Notes under the pieces: generated by a model
Databases searched by the model: none
Seen by the model: the letters and a program-made list of their open reading frames with translations, nothing else
What the model was told of the DNA's origin: nothing
Shown here: positions 10,856-24,667 of the stretch, in pieces
How the letters are laid out: each line of letters opens with the position of its first letter
How positions within the stretch are numbered: position 1 is the first letter of the stretch
Origin: Zoroaster sp. YZ-2022
Taxonomy: Eukaryota; Echinodermata; Asteroidea; Forcipulatida; Zoroasteridae
Assembly (NCBI GenBank): GCA_029582265.1
Contig: CM055835.1
Coordinates: 10,984,041 to 11,048,040 of the forward strand
Direction: 5' to 3'
DNA: 64,000 nt
Translations under genes and position numbers: made by a program

Positions 10856-11259
10856 CCCTCCTACTGTATAGTTGCACTTTAGTGGCAAGTAGCTACAGAA
10901 GTCAAAATCAGTCAACTGCCCGTTTTGACTGTTGACCTAAATGTGCACACAGGGGCATTTTTAACTGGTTTTTACTGTCATTTTGACCACCCTCAATAAT
11001 ACAAGACAATGCTTTTACCAGTTAAAAACAGTTAACTCATCACGTAAGGTTCGACAGTGTTTGACTTTTAAGTGCACTAGATATACCTTAGCAAGTATAT
11101 CAACATTTTGACCCTTGTAGTAGTAGGAGGGTTAAGTGCACTAGATATACCTTAGCAAGTATATCAACATTTTGACCCTTGTAGTAGTAGGAGGGTTAAG
11201 TGCACTAGATATACCTTAGCAAGTATATCAACATTTTGACCCTTGTAGTAGTAGGAGGG
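10856..11259. mobile_element. TTAA MITE, family 5, copy 1, with triplicated end
   Basis: Left end CCCTCCTACTGTA (flank GTAA, a changed TTAA), right end GTAGTAGGAGGG then TTAA. The body has many GTCAAAA/TTTTGAC motifs. The last 64 bp are present three times in tandem, each copy ending in GGAGGGTTAA (see the 64-bp repeat). Related copies lie at 11319 and 44073. Confidence 0.8.
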
Positions 11260-11262
11260 TTA
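11071..11262. repeat. 64-bp tandem repeat, three units, TTAA at each junction
   Basis: AGTGCACTAGATATACC starts at 11071, 11135 and 11199. The first unit follows an internal TTAA of the MITE (CTTTTAAGTGC). The others follow the terminal TTAA (GGGTTAAGTGC). The unit is therefore exactly the segment between an internal and a terminal TTAA. Confidence 0.9.
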
Positions 11263-11318
11263 AATTATAAATTATAACTGTTTTATACGCACATGTGTCT
11301 TATTTCATCTTATAATAA

Positions 11319-11650
11319 CCCTCCTACTGTAGCTGAACTTTTGTGGCAAGTACATGAACAACATACTATAGTGGTCAAAATCAGTCAAATGATCGTTTTT
11401 TGACTGTTGAACCAACTGCGCACACCGGCATATTTTAGTGGTTTTAACCGTCATTTTGACTCGGCCCTCAACATTACAAAATATTGCTTTTACCAGTCAA
11501 AAACGGTCAACTCATTTTGCCCTGTAAATGTACATGTACTTCCTACAAGGTTTGACAGTGTTCAACTTTTAAGTGCACCAGACAAACCTTGGCATGCACA
11601 TGTACAGTACATAATATATCAAAACGATTTTGACCCCTGCAGTCATAGAA
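11319..11650. mobile_element. TTAA MITE, family 5, diverged copy 2
   Basis: Left end CCCTCCTACTGTAG preceded by ATAA. The body follows the order of copy 1 (TTTTGTGGCAAGTA, TGACCGTTTT-like, TGACAGTGTTCAACTTTTAAG, TTTTGACCC.TG). The right terminus is lost. Approximate end. Confidence 0.6.
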
Positions 11651-11958
11651 ATGTTGAAACTCTGAACAGATTTTCAGACCTACAGTACACTGATTGGTAA
11701 CCAAAACATTGGTTAAGACAGCACAAAAAAATTAAGAGAACTGACTTTTGAAAAGACAGGGAAAATAGTTTACTTCAAGTTGTTGCTTTGCATGGTGAAG
11801 AGGATAGGTAAGACTAATTGCGGTGACACCATGTGAAATTCTCAATTGAGTAGTTTACTTTTATGTACACATGTACATGTACCAATAAAGGCAGTGTACA
11901 CCGTGGGTATTTTTTTCCAAAATGCATTAATATTCAGTTTTCAATAAAACTAACTTGG

Positions 11959-14900
11959 TGTAATGTTGATGATGGTACAGTATACATGTCTGAGGTGCTA
12001 TCGTTGTAATGTTGATGATGGTACAGTATACATGTCTGAGGTGCTATCGTTGTAATGTTGATGATGGTACAGTATACATGTCTGAGGTGCTATCGTTGTA
12101 ATGTTGATGATGGTACAGTATACATGTCTGAGGTGCTATCGTTGTAATGTTGATGATGTCTGAGGTGCTATCGTAATGTTGATGATGGTACAGTATACAT
12201 GTCTGAGGTGCTATCGTTGTAATGTTGATGATGGTACAGTATACATGTCTGAGGTGCTATCGTTGTAATGTTGATGATGGTACAGTATACATGTCTGAGG
12301 TGCTATCGTTGTAATGTTGATGATGTCTGAGGTGCTATCGTAATGTTGATGATGGTACAGTATACATGTCTGAGGTGCTATCGTTGTAATGTTGATGATA
12401 TCTGAGGTGCTATCGTTGTAATGTTGATGATGTCTGAGGTGCTATCGTTGTAATGTTGATGATGTCTGAGGTGCTATCGTAATGTTGATGATGGTACAGT
12501 ATACATGTCTGAGGTGCTATCGTTGTAATGTTGATGATGTCTGAGGTGCTATCGTAATGTTGATGATGGTACAGTATACATGTCTGAGGTGCTATCGTTG
12601 TAATGTTGATGATATCTGAGGTGCTATCGTTGTAATGTTGATGATGTCTGAGGTGCTATCGTTGTAATGTTGATGATGGTACAGTATACATGTCTGAGGT
12701 GCTATCGTTGTAATGTTGATGTCTGAGGTGCTATCGTTGTAATGTTGATGATGTCTGAGGTGCTATCGTAATGTTGATGATGGTACAGTATACATGTCTG
12801 AGGTGCTATCGTTGTAATGTTGATGATATCTGAGGTGCTATCGTTGATGATGTCTGAGGTGCTATCGTTGTAATGTTGATGATGGTACAGTATACATGTC
12901 TGAGGTGCTATCGTTGTAATGTTGATGATGGTACAGTATACATGTCTGAGGTGCTATCGTTGTAATGTTGATGATGGTACAGTATACATGTCTGAGGTGC
13001 TATCGTTGTAATGTTGATGATGGTACAGTATACATGTCTGAGGTGCTATCGTTGTAATGTTGATGATGGTACAGTATACATGTCTGAGGTGCTATCGTTG
13101 TAATGTTGATGATGGTACAGTATACATGTCTGAGGTGCTATCGTTGTAATGTTGATGATGGTACAGTATACATGTCTGAGGTGCTATCGTTGTAATGTTG
13201 ATGATGGTACAGTATACATGTCTGAGGTGCTATCGTTGTAATGTTGATGTCTGGGGTGCTATCGTAATGTTGATGATGGTTGATACATGTCTGAGGTGCT
13301 ATCGTTGTAATGTTGATGATATCTGAGGTGCTGTCATTGTAATGTTGATGATGGTACAGTATACATGTCTGAGGTACTATCGTTGTAATGTTGATGATGG
13401 TACAGTATACATGTCTGAGGTGCTATCGTTGTAATGTTGATGTCTGGGGTGCTATCGTTGTAATGTTGATGATGTCTGAGGTGCTATCGTTGTAATGTTG
13501 ATGATGGTACAGTATACATGTCTGAGGTGCTATCGTTGTAATGTTGATGTCTGAGGTGCTATCGTTGTAATGTTGATGTCTGAGGTGCTATCGTTGTAAT
13601 GTTGATGATGGTACAGTATACATGTCTGAGGTGCTATCGTTGTAATGTTGATGTCTGAGGTGCTATCGTTGTAATGTTGATGATGTCCGAGGTGCTATCG
13701 TTGTAATGTTGATGATGGTACAGTATACATGTCTGAGGTGCTATCGTTGTAATGTTGATGATGGTACAGTATACATGTCTGAGGTGCTATCGTTGTAATG
13801 TTGATGTCTGAGGTGCTATCGTTGTAATGTTGATGATGTCTGAGGTGCTATCGTTGTAATGTTGATGATGGTACAGTATACATGTCTGAGGTGCTATCGT
13901 TGTAATGTTGATGTCTGAGGTGCTATCGTTGTAATGTTGATGATGGTACAGTATACATGTCTGAGGTGCTATCGTTGTAATGTTGATGATGGTACAGTAT
14001 ACATGTCTGAGGTGCTATCGTTGTAATGTTGATGATGGTACAGTATACATGTCTGAGGTGCTATCGTTGTAATGTTGATGATGGTACAGTATACATGTCT
14101 GAGGTGCTATCGTTGTAATGTTGATGTCTGAGTGCTATCGTATAATGTTGATGATGTCCGTGCTATCGTTGTAATGTTGATGATGGTACAGTATACATGT
14201 CTGAGGTGCTATCGTTGTAATGTGATGGATACATGTCTGAGGTGCTATCGTTGTAATGTTGATATGTCTGAGGTGCTATCGTTGTAATGTTGATGATGGT
14301 ACAGTATACATGTCTGAGGTGCTATCGTTGTAATGTTGATGTCTGGGGTGCTATCGTTGTAATGTTGATGATGTCTGAGTGCTATCGTTGTAATGTTGAT
14401 GATGGTACAGTATACATGTCTGAGTGCTATCGTTGTAATGTTGATGATGGTACAGTATACATGTCTGAGGTGCTATCGTTGTAATGTTGATGTCTGAGGT
14501 GCTATCGTTGTAATGTTGATGATGTCTGAGGTGCTATCGTTGTAATGTTGATGATGGTACAGTATACATGTCTGAGGTGCTATCGTTGTAATCTTGATGA
14601 TGGTACAGTATACATGTCTGAGGTGCTATCGTTGTAATGTTGATGTCTGAGGTGCTATCGTTGTAATGTTGATGATGTAGTGCTATCGTTGTAATGTTGA
14701 TGATGGTACAGTATACATGTCTGAGGTGCTATCGTTGTAATGTTGATGATGGTACAGTATACATGTCTGAGGTGCTATCGTTGTAATGTTGATGTCTGAG
14801 GTGCTATCGTTGTAATGTTGATGATGTCCGAGGTGCTATCGTTGTAATGTTGATGATGGTACAGTATACATGTCTGAGGTGCTATCGTTGTAATGTTGAT

Positions 14901-17900
14901 GATGGTACAGTATACATGTCTGAGGTGCTATCGTTGTAATGTTGATGTCTGAGGTGCTATCGTTGTAATGTTGATGATGTCATGTCTGAGGTGCTATCGT
15001 TGTAATGTTGATGATGGTACAGTTTTGATGTCTGAGGTGCTATCGTTGTAATGTTGATGATGGTACAGTATACATGTCTGAGGTGCTCTCGTTGTAATGT
15101 TGATGATACATGTCTGAGGTGCTATCGTTGTAATGTTGATGTCTGAGGTGCTATCGTTGTAATGTTGATGATGTCTGAGGTGCTATCATTGTAATGTTGA
15201 TGATGGTACAGTATACATGTCTGAGGTGCTATCGTTGTAATGTTGATGTCTGAGGTGCTATCGTTGTAATGTTGATGATGGTACAGTATACATGTCTGAG
15301 GTGCTATCGTTGTAATGTTGATGTCTGAGGTGCTATCGTTGTAATGTTGATGATGGTACAGTATACATGTCTGAGGTGCTATCGTTGTAATGTTGATGAT
15401 GATGTCTGAGGTGATCATGTTGATGTCTGGTGCTATCGTTGTAATGTTGATGATGTCTGAGTTGCTATCTTAATGTTGATGATGGTACAGTATACATGTC
15501 TGAGGTGCTATCGTTGTAATGTTGATGATGGTACAGTATACATGTCTGAGGTGCTATCGTTGTAATGTTGATGATGGTACAGTATACATGTCTGAGGAAT
15601 TATATCGTTGTAATGTTGATGATGGTACAGTATACATGTCTGATGCTATCGTTGTAATGTTGATGATGTCTGAGGTGCTATCGTAATGTTGATGATGGTA
15701 CAGTATACATGTCTGAGGTGCTATCGTTGTAATGTTGATGATGATGGTACAGTATACATGTCTGAGGTGCTATCGTTAATGTTGATGATGGTACAGTATA
15801 CATGTCTGAGGTGCTATCGTTGTAATATGTTGATGATGGTCTGAGTGCATGTCTGAGGTGTAATGTTGATGATGGTACAGTATACATGTCTGAGGTGCTA
15901 TCGTTGTAATGTTGATGATGGAACAGTATACATGTCTCAGGTGCTAATGTTGATGATGTCTGAGGTGCTGTCGTTGTAATGTTGATGATGGTACAGTATA
16001 CATGTCTGAGGTGCTGTCATTGTAATGTTGATGATGGTACAGTATACATGTCTGAGGTGCTATCGTTGTAATGTTGATGATGGTACAGTATACATGTCTG
16101 AGGTGCTATCGTTGTAATGTTGATGTCTGGGGTGCTATCGTTGTAATGTTGATGATGTCTGAGGTGCTATCGTTGTACTGTTGATGATGTCTGAGGTGCT
16201 ATCGTTGTAATGTTGATGATGGTACAGTATACATGTATGAGGTGCTATCGTTGTAATGTTGATGTCTGATGTCTGAGGTGCTATCGTTGTAATGTTGATG
16301 ATGATGTCTGAGGTGCTATCGTTGTAATATGTTGATGCTATATGTAATGATTGCTATGATAATGTACAATGTCTGAGGTGCTATCGTTGTAATGTTGATG
16401 ATGGTACAGTATACATGTCTGAGGTGCTATCGTTGTAATGTTGATGTCTGAGGTGCTATCGTTGTAATGTTGATGATGTCCGGTGCTATCGTTGTAATGT
16501 TGATGATGGTACAGTATACATGTCTGAGGTGCTATCGTTGTAATCTTGATGATGGTACAGTATACATGTCTGAGGTGCTATCGTTGTAATGTTGATGATG
16601 GTACAGTGTATGTCTGAGGTGCTATCGTTGTAATATTGATGATGGTACAGATGTCTGAGGTGCTATCATTGTAATGTTGATGATGGTACAGTATACATGT
16701 CTGAGGTGATGTATCTGAGGTGCTATCATTGTAATGTTGATGATGGTACAGTATACATGTCTGAGGTGCTATCGTTGTAATGTTGATGTCTGCTATCGTT
16801 GTAATGTTGATGATGTCTGAGGTGCTATCGTTGTAATGTTGATGATGGTACAGTATACATGTCTGATGTGCTATCGTTGTAATGTTGATGTCTGAGGTGC
16901 TATCGTTGTAATGTTGATGATGTCAGGTGCTATCGTTGTAATGTTGATGATGGTACAGTATACATGTCTGAGGGTGCTATCGTTGTAATGTTGATGATGG
17001 TACAGTATACATGTCTGAGTGCTATCGTTGTAATGTTGATGTCTGAGGTGCTATCGTTGTAATGTTGATGATGTCTGGTGCTATCGTTGTAATGTTGATG
17101 ATGGTACAGTATACATGTCTGAGGTGCTATCGTTGTAATGTTTATGAAGGTACACTATAAATGTCAGAGTGGCTATCGTTGTAATGGGGATGTCGGAGGT
17201 GCTATCGTAATGTTGATGATGATGTCTGAGGTGCTATCGTTGTAATGTTGATGATGGCTATCGTTGTAATGTTGATGATGTCTGAGGTGCTATCGTTGTA
17301 ATGTTGATGATGGTACAGTATACATGTCTGAGTGCTATCGTTGTAATGTTGATGTCTGAGGTGCTACGTAATGTTGATGATGTCTGAGGTGCTATCGTAA
17401 TGTTGATGATGTACTATCGTTGTAATATTGATGATGGTACAGTATACATGTCTGAGGTGCTATCGTTGTAATGTTGATGATGGTACAGTATACATGAGGT
17501 GCCTATCGTTGTAATGTTGATGATGTCCAGTATACATGTCTATCGTCATTGTAATGTTGATGATGGTACAGTATACATGTCTGGTACTATCGTTGTAATG
17601 TTGATGATGGTACAGTATACATGTCTGAGGTGCTATCGTTGTAATGTTGATGTCTGAGGTGCTATCGTGTAATGTTGATGATGTCTGAGGTGCTATCGTT
17701 GTAATGTTGATGATGGTACAGTATACATGTACGTCTGTAATAGATGTCTGAGTGCTATCGTTGTAATGTTGATGATGGTACAGTATACATGTCTGAGGTG
17801 CTATCGTTGTAATGTTGATGTCTGAGGTGCTATCGTTGTAATGTTGATGATGGTACAGTATACATGTCTGAGGTGCTATCGTTGTAATGTTGATGATGGC

Positions 17901-20337
17901 TATCGTTGTAATGTTGATGATGTACTATCGTTGTAATGTTGATGATGGTACAGTATACATGTCTGAGGTGCTATTGTAATCTTGATGATGGTACAGTATA
18001 CATGTCTGAGGTGCTATCGTTGTAATGTTGATGTCTGGGGTGCTATCGTTGTAATGTTGATGATGTCTGAGGTGCTATCGTTGTAATGTTGATGATGGTA
18101 CAGTATACATGTCTGAGGTGCTATCGTTGTAATGTTGATGTCTGAGGTGCTATCGTTGTAATGTTGATGTCTGAGGTGCTATCGTTGTAATGTTGATGAT
18201 GGTACAGTATACATGTCTGAGGTGCTATCGTTGTAATGTTGATGTCTGAGGTGCTATCGTTGTAATGTTGATGATGGTACAGTATACATGTCTGAGGTGC
18301 TATCGTTGTAATGTTGATGTCTGAGGTGCTATCGTTGTAATGTTGATGATGTCTGAGGTGCTATCGTAATGTTGATGATGGTACAGTATACATGTCTGAG
18401 GTGCTATCGTTGTAATGTTGATGATGGTACAGTATACATGTCTGAGGTGCTATCGTTGTAATGTTGATGATCGTTGTAATGTTGATGTCTGAGGTGCTGT
18501 CGTTGTAATGTTGATGATGGTACAGTATACATGTCTGAGGTGCTATCGTTGTAATGTTGATGATGGTACAGTATACATGTCTGAGGTGCTATCGTTGTAA
18601 TGTTGATGTCTGAGGTGCTATCGTTGTAATGTTGATGATGGTACAGTATACATGTCTGAGGTGCTATCGTTGTAATGTTGATGTCTGAGGTGCTATCGTT
18701 GTAATGTTATGATGTCTGAGGTGCTATCGTTGTTGATGATGATGTCTGAGGTGCTATCTTTGTAATGTTGATGATGGTACAGTATACATGTCTGAGGTGC
18801 TATCGTTGTAATGTTGATGTCTGAGGTGCTATCGTTGTAATGTTGATGATGTCACAGTGCTATCATTGTAATGATGATGGTACAGTATACATGTCATGTC
18901 TGAGGTACTATCGTTGTAATGTTGATGTAGGTACAGTATACATTTCAGAGGTGATATAGGTGAAATGTTGATGTCTGGGGTGCTATCGTTGTAATGTTGA
19001 CTGTAATATTGATGATGTACATTGCTATCGTTGTAATATTGATGTCTGAGTGCTATCGTTGTAATGTTGATGATGTCTATTATGTAATGTTGATGATGGT
19101 ACAGTATACATGTCTGAGGTGCTATCGTTGTAATCTTGATGATGGTACAGATGTCTGAGGTGCTATCGTTGTAATGTTGATGATGTCTGAGGTGCTATCG
19201 TTGTAATGTTGATGATGGTACAGTATACATGTCTGAGATGATGTCTAGGTGCTATCGTTGTAATGTTGATGATGGTACAGTATACATGTCTGAGGTGCTA
19301 CGTTGATGTCTGAGGTGCTATCGTTGTAATGTTGATGTCTGAGGTGCTATCGTTGTAATGTTGATGATGGTACAGTATACATGTCTGAGGTGCTATCGTT
19401 GTAATGTTGATGTCTGAGGTGCTATCGTTGTAATGTTGATGATGTCCGAGGTGCTATCGTTGTAATGTTGATGATGGTACAGTATACATGTCTGAGGTGC
19501 TATCGTTGTAATCTTGATGATGGTACAGTATACATGTCTGAGGTGCTATCGTTGTAATGTTGATGTCTGAGGTGCTATCGTTGTAATGTTGATGATGTCC
19601 GAGGTGCTATCGTTGTAATGTTGATGATGGTACAGTATACATGTCTGAGGTGCTATCGTTGTAATGTTGATGATGGTACAGTATACATGTCTGAGGTGCT
19701 ATCGTTGTAATGTTGATGTCTGAGGTGCTATCGTTGTAATGTTGATGATGTCTGAGGTGCTATCATTGTAATGTTGATGATGGTACAGTATACATGTCTG
19801 AGGTGCTATCGTTGTAATGTTGATGATGGTACAGTATACATGTCTGAGGTGCTATCGTTGTAATGTTGATGTCTGAGGTGCTATCGTTGTAATGTTGATG
19901 ATGGTACAGTATACATGTCTGAGGTGCTATCGTTGTAATGTTGATGTCTGAGGTGCTATCGTTGTAATGTTGATGATGTCCGAGGTGCTATCGTTGTAAT
20001 GTTGATGATGGTACAGTATACATGTCTGAGGTGCTATCGTTGTAATCTTGATGATGGTACAGTATACATGTCTGAGGTGCTATCGTTGTAATGTTGATGT
20101 CTGAGGTGCTATCGTTGTAATGTTGATGATGTCTGAGGTGCTATCATTGTAATGTTGATGATGGTACAGTATACATGTCTGAGGTGCTATCGTTGTAATG
20201 TTGATGATGGTACAGTATACATGTCTGAGGTGCTGTCGTTGTAATGTTGATGATGGTACAGTATACATGTCTGAGGTGCTATCGTTGTAATGTTGATGAT
20301 GGTACAGTATACATGTACATGTCTGAGGTGCTATCGT
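11959..20337. repeat. 8.4-kb minisatellite with 46/32/29-bp units
   Basis: The basic 46-bp unit reads GATGATGGTACAGTATACAT + GTCTGAGGTGCTATCGTTGT + AATGTT. Shorter versions lack the GGTACAGTATACAT part (32 bp) or also one GAT (29 bp). They alternate in recurring patterns, such as 46-46-29-32, which suggests higher-order units. Units at both ends are nearly uniform. The middle (about 16300-19100) is broken by small deletions and truncated units. Because 46, 32 and 29 are not multiples of three, the reading frame rotates; the repetitive-peptide ORFs on both strands are not genes. There is no recognisable gene inside. Confidence 0.97.
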
Positions 20338-21757
20338 TTTTTAAGAACAGTCAAATGCTACTCCCTGCAAATGAAATGTACAGTGTACATACAGTTTTGA
20401 TAATGAACTTCAGAATGGATACGCTGATTCTGGCTTTAGACTTGGGAGTGTCCAGGAAACTTTTGCATTCTAGATACTTTGTTTGAAAGGAAACACTCGC
20501 GAAAGAAGGTCACTCATTGGTTCAAGTACATGTATGCGTGCTGCACGTACATACATGTACATGTGTGCCAAGCCTTTGAGTGCGCATATGCGCAATGTGC
20601 ATACATGAACCAATGAGTGACATTTTGCCTCTGAACGAGGGAGCCCTTCTGTTTGTGACATCAATGCATAAGGTCTATTGCATAACTCCGCAGAAGAGTT
20701 GTACATGTATGCCTGATACTAGTTCTTCTGATTGTATGCTCAACATGTTATTTAGCGTGTGGGGTAGGAGCCATGTTCTGACGTTCACAGTGACAAATTA
20801 CATAATTATTCTAAAAATAGGAGACTGTGAACAAAAGAAGCATTCGGACTAGCCTGATACAAAAGCAGAAGCTTTACAAATGCCTGCAGCAGACAACATA
20901 ATGCAGACAATAATGCAGACAATAAGGCAATCACACTTGCCAATTCCCCATTTAGAACAGATATCACAGTGTCACTTCCATCTCACCCTCACGTAGCTGC
21001 GAGTGCAACTAAAAGGTTGGCCCTGTGCGCACAAAAGAAATCCCAGCACATTTCCCTCTAGTCTTCTATAATTCACCACGGCACATACACTGTACAAACT
21101 GTATGTGTGCAAATGCATCTTGCTGTGTCTGCCGGCTGAAGCAATTATTAAGTCCCTGAAAGCATTATTAAGCCCCTGGGTTTGACTAATTTTCAGAAAT
21201 GTATAAATCAATTTATATTCTTTATATAAGCTCAATAGCATGTACACATGTAATTTACATGTTGGTAATATTTACGGGCTCTGCGGAACAGTATAGAACT
21301 ACAGATAGATTTGTACACTACATGTACAGGTACTATACACTGTATGTAAATTTATGCACTGAATGTATTGACACAATTTGGGCTACTCTGAAAACTTTCT
21401 GTCAACTTTGCCTCTCTCTGGAAAATGATGAAGGAAAAGGCACTTCTTTTTTTTAATCCTGAGATCAGGAAAAATATTGAGAAATCACAGACTATAACAA
21501 CAACTTCCATCAGTAATCTAAGTGTGAAGCCTGCTGAGTGCAACAAGATCCATCAGCAAGAACAATTTTTTTTTTAATTCTCTGCTCACTTCAATAAGAT
21601 CAAACAGATTTTGTTGCCTTCTGTTGCATTAATTCAGAAAGACCAAAATGTACACGTACGTGTACAGCATTGGAATTGGAATTACATGTAACATGTACAT
21701 TTACCGTACGTTCATTTCAACCATAGTATGTAGTTTTCAAGAAAGAACTGTCATTAA
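20338..21757. other. Unassigned sequence right of the minisatellite
   Basis: Apart from the inverted repeat at 20497-20645, no element or exon was recognised. ATGTAC-rich stretches are present near 20705, 21240-21330 and 21650-21700. Confidence 0.4.
20497..20645. mobile_element. Short inverted-repeat element
   Basis: GGTCACTCATTGGTTCA near 20509 is matched in inverse by TGAACCAATGAGTGAC near 20605. A related piece at 40955-41040 shares CCTCGTTCAGAGGCAAAA and the same core, so this is a dispersed repeat, probably a MITE. The target site is not resolved. Confidence 0.5.
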
Positions 21758-21761
21758 TTAA

Positions 21762-22176
21762 CCCTAACCACCCTGAATCCATCAAAATCCATCCCCCTGT
21801 ATTGGAAGATTTTGGTGGATTCAGGATACCTCCACATTGAGCATGTGGCGGATTTTGATGGATTCAGGATTTCAGTAGTTTTTAACTGCTTGGTCATGTT
21901 GGTTGATGGATTATAGTTACATGTACTGTATATGTTATATTTTGATGGATTCTATGCAGCAACATACTATACAAATTTTCATGTGAGCATGGTATCCTGA
22001 ATCCGCCAAAATCCACCAAAAATTTAGTGGTGGATTTTGGCGGATTCAGGATATGTCCAATATCTACACTGGCGGATTCTGATGGATTCAGGACACCAGC
22101 ATTTTGTGTGTGACAAAATTGGTGGATTTTGGTGGATTCAGGATACTTTCTAGTAAAAATACCCAAGGGGTTAGGG
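21762..22176. mobile_element. 415-bp TTAA MITE with GGATTTTGGTGGATT motifs
   Basis: TTAA at 21758-21761 and 22177-22180; ends CCCTAACCACC and GGGGTTAGGG. The interior carries the motif GGATTTTG(G/A)TGGATTCAGGA at least six times in both orientations, including a near-perfect hairpin at about 21990-22052. It is a relative of the CCTCCAAAATCC elements elsewhere, with a one-base shift in the motif. Confidence 0.85.
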
Positions 22177-22238
22177 TTAAACTAACAAGTTTCATCACAA
22201 TAGTTGGTCTTGATTTAGAGGCAATTTGTTATGTTTAA

Positions 22239-22313
22239 CCCTTTCATTACTGGGCCGGATGTACGCGCAGTCAATTTTGTGGTGCGCGCTGCTGGCCCCA
22301 CGGTGTGAAAGGG
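22239..22313. mobile_element. Small CpG-rich TTAA-type MITE (tentative)
   Basis: TTAA then CCCTTTCA on the left, TGAAAGGG then TTTA on the right. The inside is unusually GC-rich (TACGCGCAG, GTGCGCGCTGC). About 75 bp. Confidence 0.5.
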
Positions 22314-24663
22314 TTTATAAAGAGTTGATGGACAGCAATTTTTGTAAATGATATATTTATAACAATTATTTGTTTCTCTAAGATAAAATGACCTCAGAAG
22401 GAATCATTTCTTAGAAAAATTTATGTGTGTATGAATTAAACCTAATCAGTTATTACATAATAATTAGTAAATTTGAAAATCTGGTACTTACCAATGGAGT
22501 ACCTTCCTTTCAATTTTAATGATTAAAAAGACAGACAGGTGGAACAGTGCGAGTACCCATCATATTGGGAAATGGAGGGGGGGTACTCAGCCAACAAGAA
22601 CAATGCTTGTGTAATTTAAAACGATTTTTTTTATTTTTAAAAAGCTGATATGACTTATCAGTTTCTGTGATACCAAAAGTTCAAGGGCTTAGAGTTGTTT
22701 GCATAATGATTCTGTGGGACATTGTGAAATAATTGAAATTGATTTTTATTTTCCACACAATCAAAATCTAAAGATTGTGAATCGAAACACGCCGACTACA
22801 AATTCACACGAAGGGGGAAAAACCTACAAAGGAAACATGTTTACCGACTATTCTGCAACCTTTTGAGTCTAGACAATTAAAATAAATTCATTGCCATCGT
22901 GCAAATCAATTCTTAATTCAATTATTGACTGTCTGAAAAAAGGAAAAGAATTTGTCTGGTTTTTCTTGCTCTTTTTCTATTCATTGCTTTGGAACTCTGC
23001 CTTTCTTGTGGAAAGGAAGTCAAAACAAGGCTGGAAATAATAATAACTAGAGGTATAGAGTTTGTTAAAAACAAACTCAGGGTGTTCGAGTGTGCATCAT
23101 ACATTGTATGCACGTGATGACATCATCACCTAATGTTAAGAGACAAGAGTTACTTCAGGAGATATGAGTTTTCATAATTAAAATACCACATATTGTGTTA
23201 TACTGAATACATTAACTTCCGGTTCAGTCATCCCATATAATTTTAAATTATTTTAAAACCAGAATTAATTAATAATTAATTGTCCAGTTCAGATATAATT
23301 CGTGCTTGAATAATATTTACTAGTGCGTTCTTTGAGGACTGTGTACAGCTATTAGGAGAATTTGTTCAGTCATACGCACATGCAACAGCCGTTAGATCTA
23401 TCAGCAAACGAATCGCTTTGTTTTGTAGAAATTTTAAGGTGTGTTTCTGTCAGTTTGTCTCGATCAGCTTCGTCTGCTGCCTGAGGGCGCAGGAAGAAAC
23501 ATCAGCCCGGTGGGGTGACAAAATTTGGTGAATTTAATTTTAAATTAAAAATGGTTGCAGTCAATTACATGTTAATGTTAAAATTAAATTCACCAAATTT
23601 TTTCTGATATTTGCACCCTAATTATTAGGCGCAATGTGTTTACAAATTGCCCATACACGTACCTCCCCCCAGGATGCAATCAGCAATTACATATGGACTA
23701 TCAGCAAGATACATGTACAACAGAAATAAGTTAAAATAAAAAGTGATTTTGAACAGTTTTTTCGTAGAATTTTTTGTCTTTATAGACGGTTTAGACATAA
23801 TGTACATGGATCGTGCAGTCCAGTCCTGCCACATTCATTATGTATTTAACTCAAACTGCATATTTTCCAAGGTGTGAACTTAAGAACATATCCGACCTCC
23901 TGTTCACCGCCCGTGTCAAGCACAAGTAAAACAGGATGTGCTCGGAAAGCAGCACGTGACGTACCGGTGTCTTGAATAACTTGGAAGACTGCCTTAATAA
24001 TAATAATAATATGTCAAGGGAAATCATTGTCACACTTGATAAGCTCACGTACGGTTGATCAATTAAATATTTGCACGGTACATGTACATGTACATTAATG
24101 CACCACAAGGGTAAATTGATCAGATGAGGAAACAGCAACCCAGCAGTCGATCAGCAGGCTCCGATAGCCGATCCCACAGATTTGTTGATTCCAGTGTCTG
24201 CCCGAAAATAAAGATACATGTACGGTACACTTTTGGTAATGACCCGATTACAAATCTACAAAAAGCTAATTACTTGTGCCGAAGGGGTCACTGTTAACCC
24301 AATGGTACTCAAGCATCATAAAAGTACATACATGTATGTACATGTACATGTACACAGGACATGTAGCATTGAGATTGCCTGATGGGTACCACTGGGGAGT
24401 AACCCTGGGTGACGACGACACCTTCAGCCTTACTTGTACATGTAGTTAAACTGATTGTACACCACTGGCAACAACAAAATGAATACTTTATAAGAGTGAA
24501 GAGGAAAGACCCAGAGAAGGTTTCAGCTCATGTCTTTATGTCATTATTGAGAAAGGCAACAAATAATTTAATTTTGAAAGTGAACCCGATACAAACATTT
24601 AATAATGGGAATAATACTTCACCCTTTTTGGAAATTAATTACCATAGTATTAGCCCCGTTTGC
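22314..24663. other. Unassigned 2.3-kb stretch
   Basis: AT-rich, without recognised element ends or exons. An imperfect inverted repeat of AAATTTGGTGAATTTAATTT (23523) and AAATTAAATTCACCAAATTT (23581) frames about 80 bp. ATGTAC-rich stretches occur at 24078-24095 and 24325-24365. Confidence 0.4.
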
Positions 24664-24667
24664 TTAA

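Noticed and set aside
11959..20337. Repetitive-peptide ORFs and a CRISPR-like look in the minisatellite
   Set aside because: Units are contiguous without unique spacers, vary in length, and are not multiples of three. The genome is eukaryotic. It is a minisatellite, not a CRISPR array or gene.
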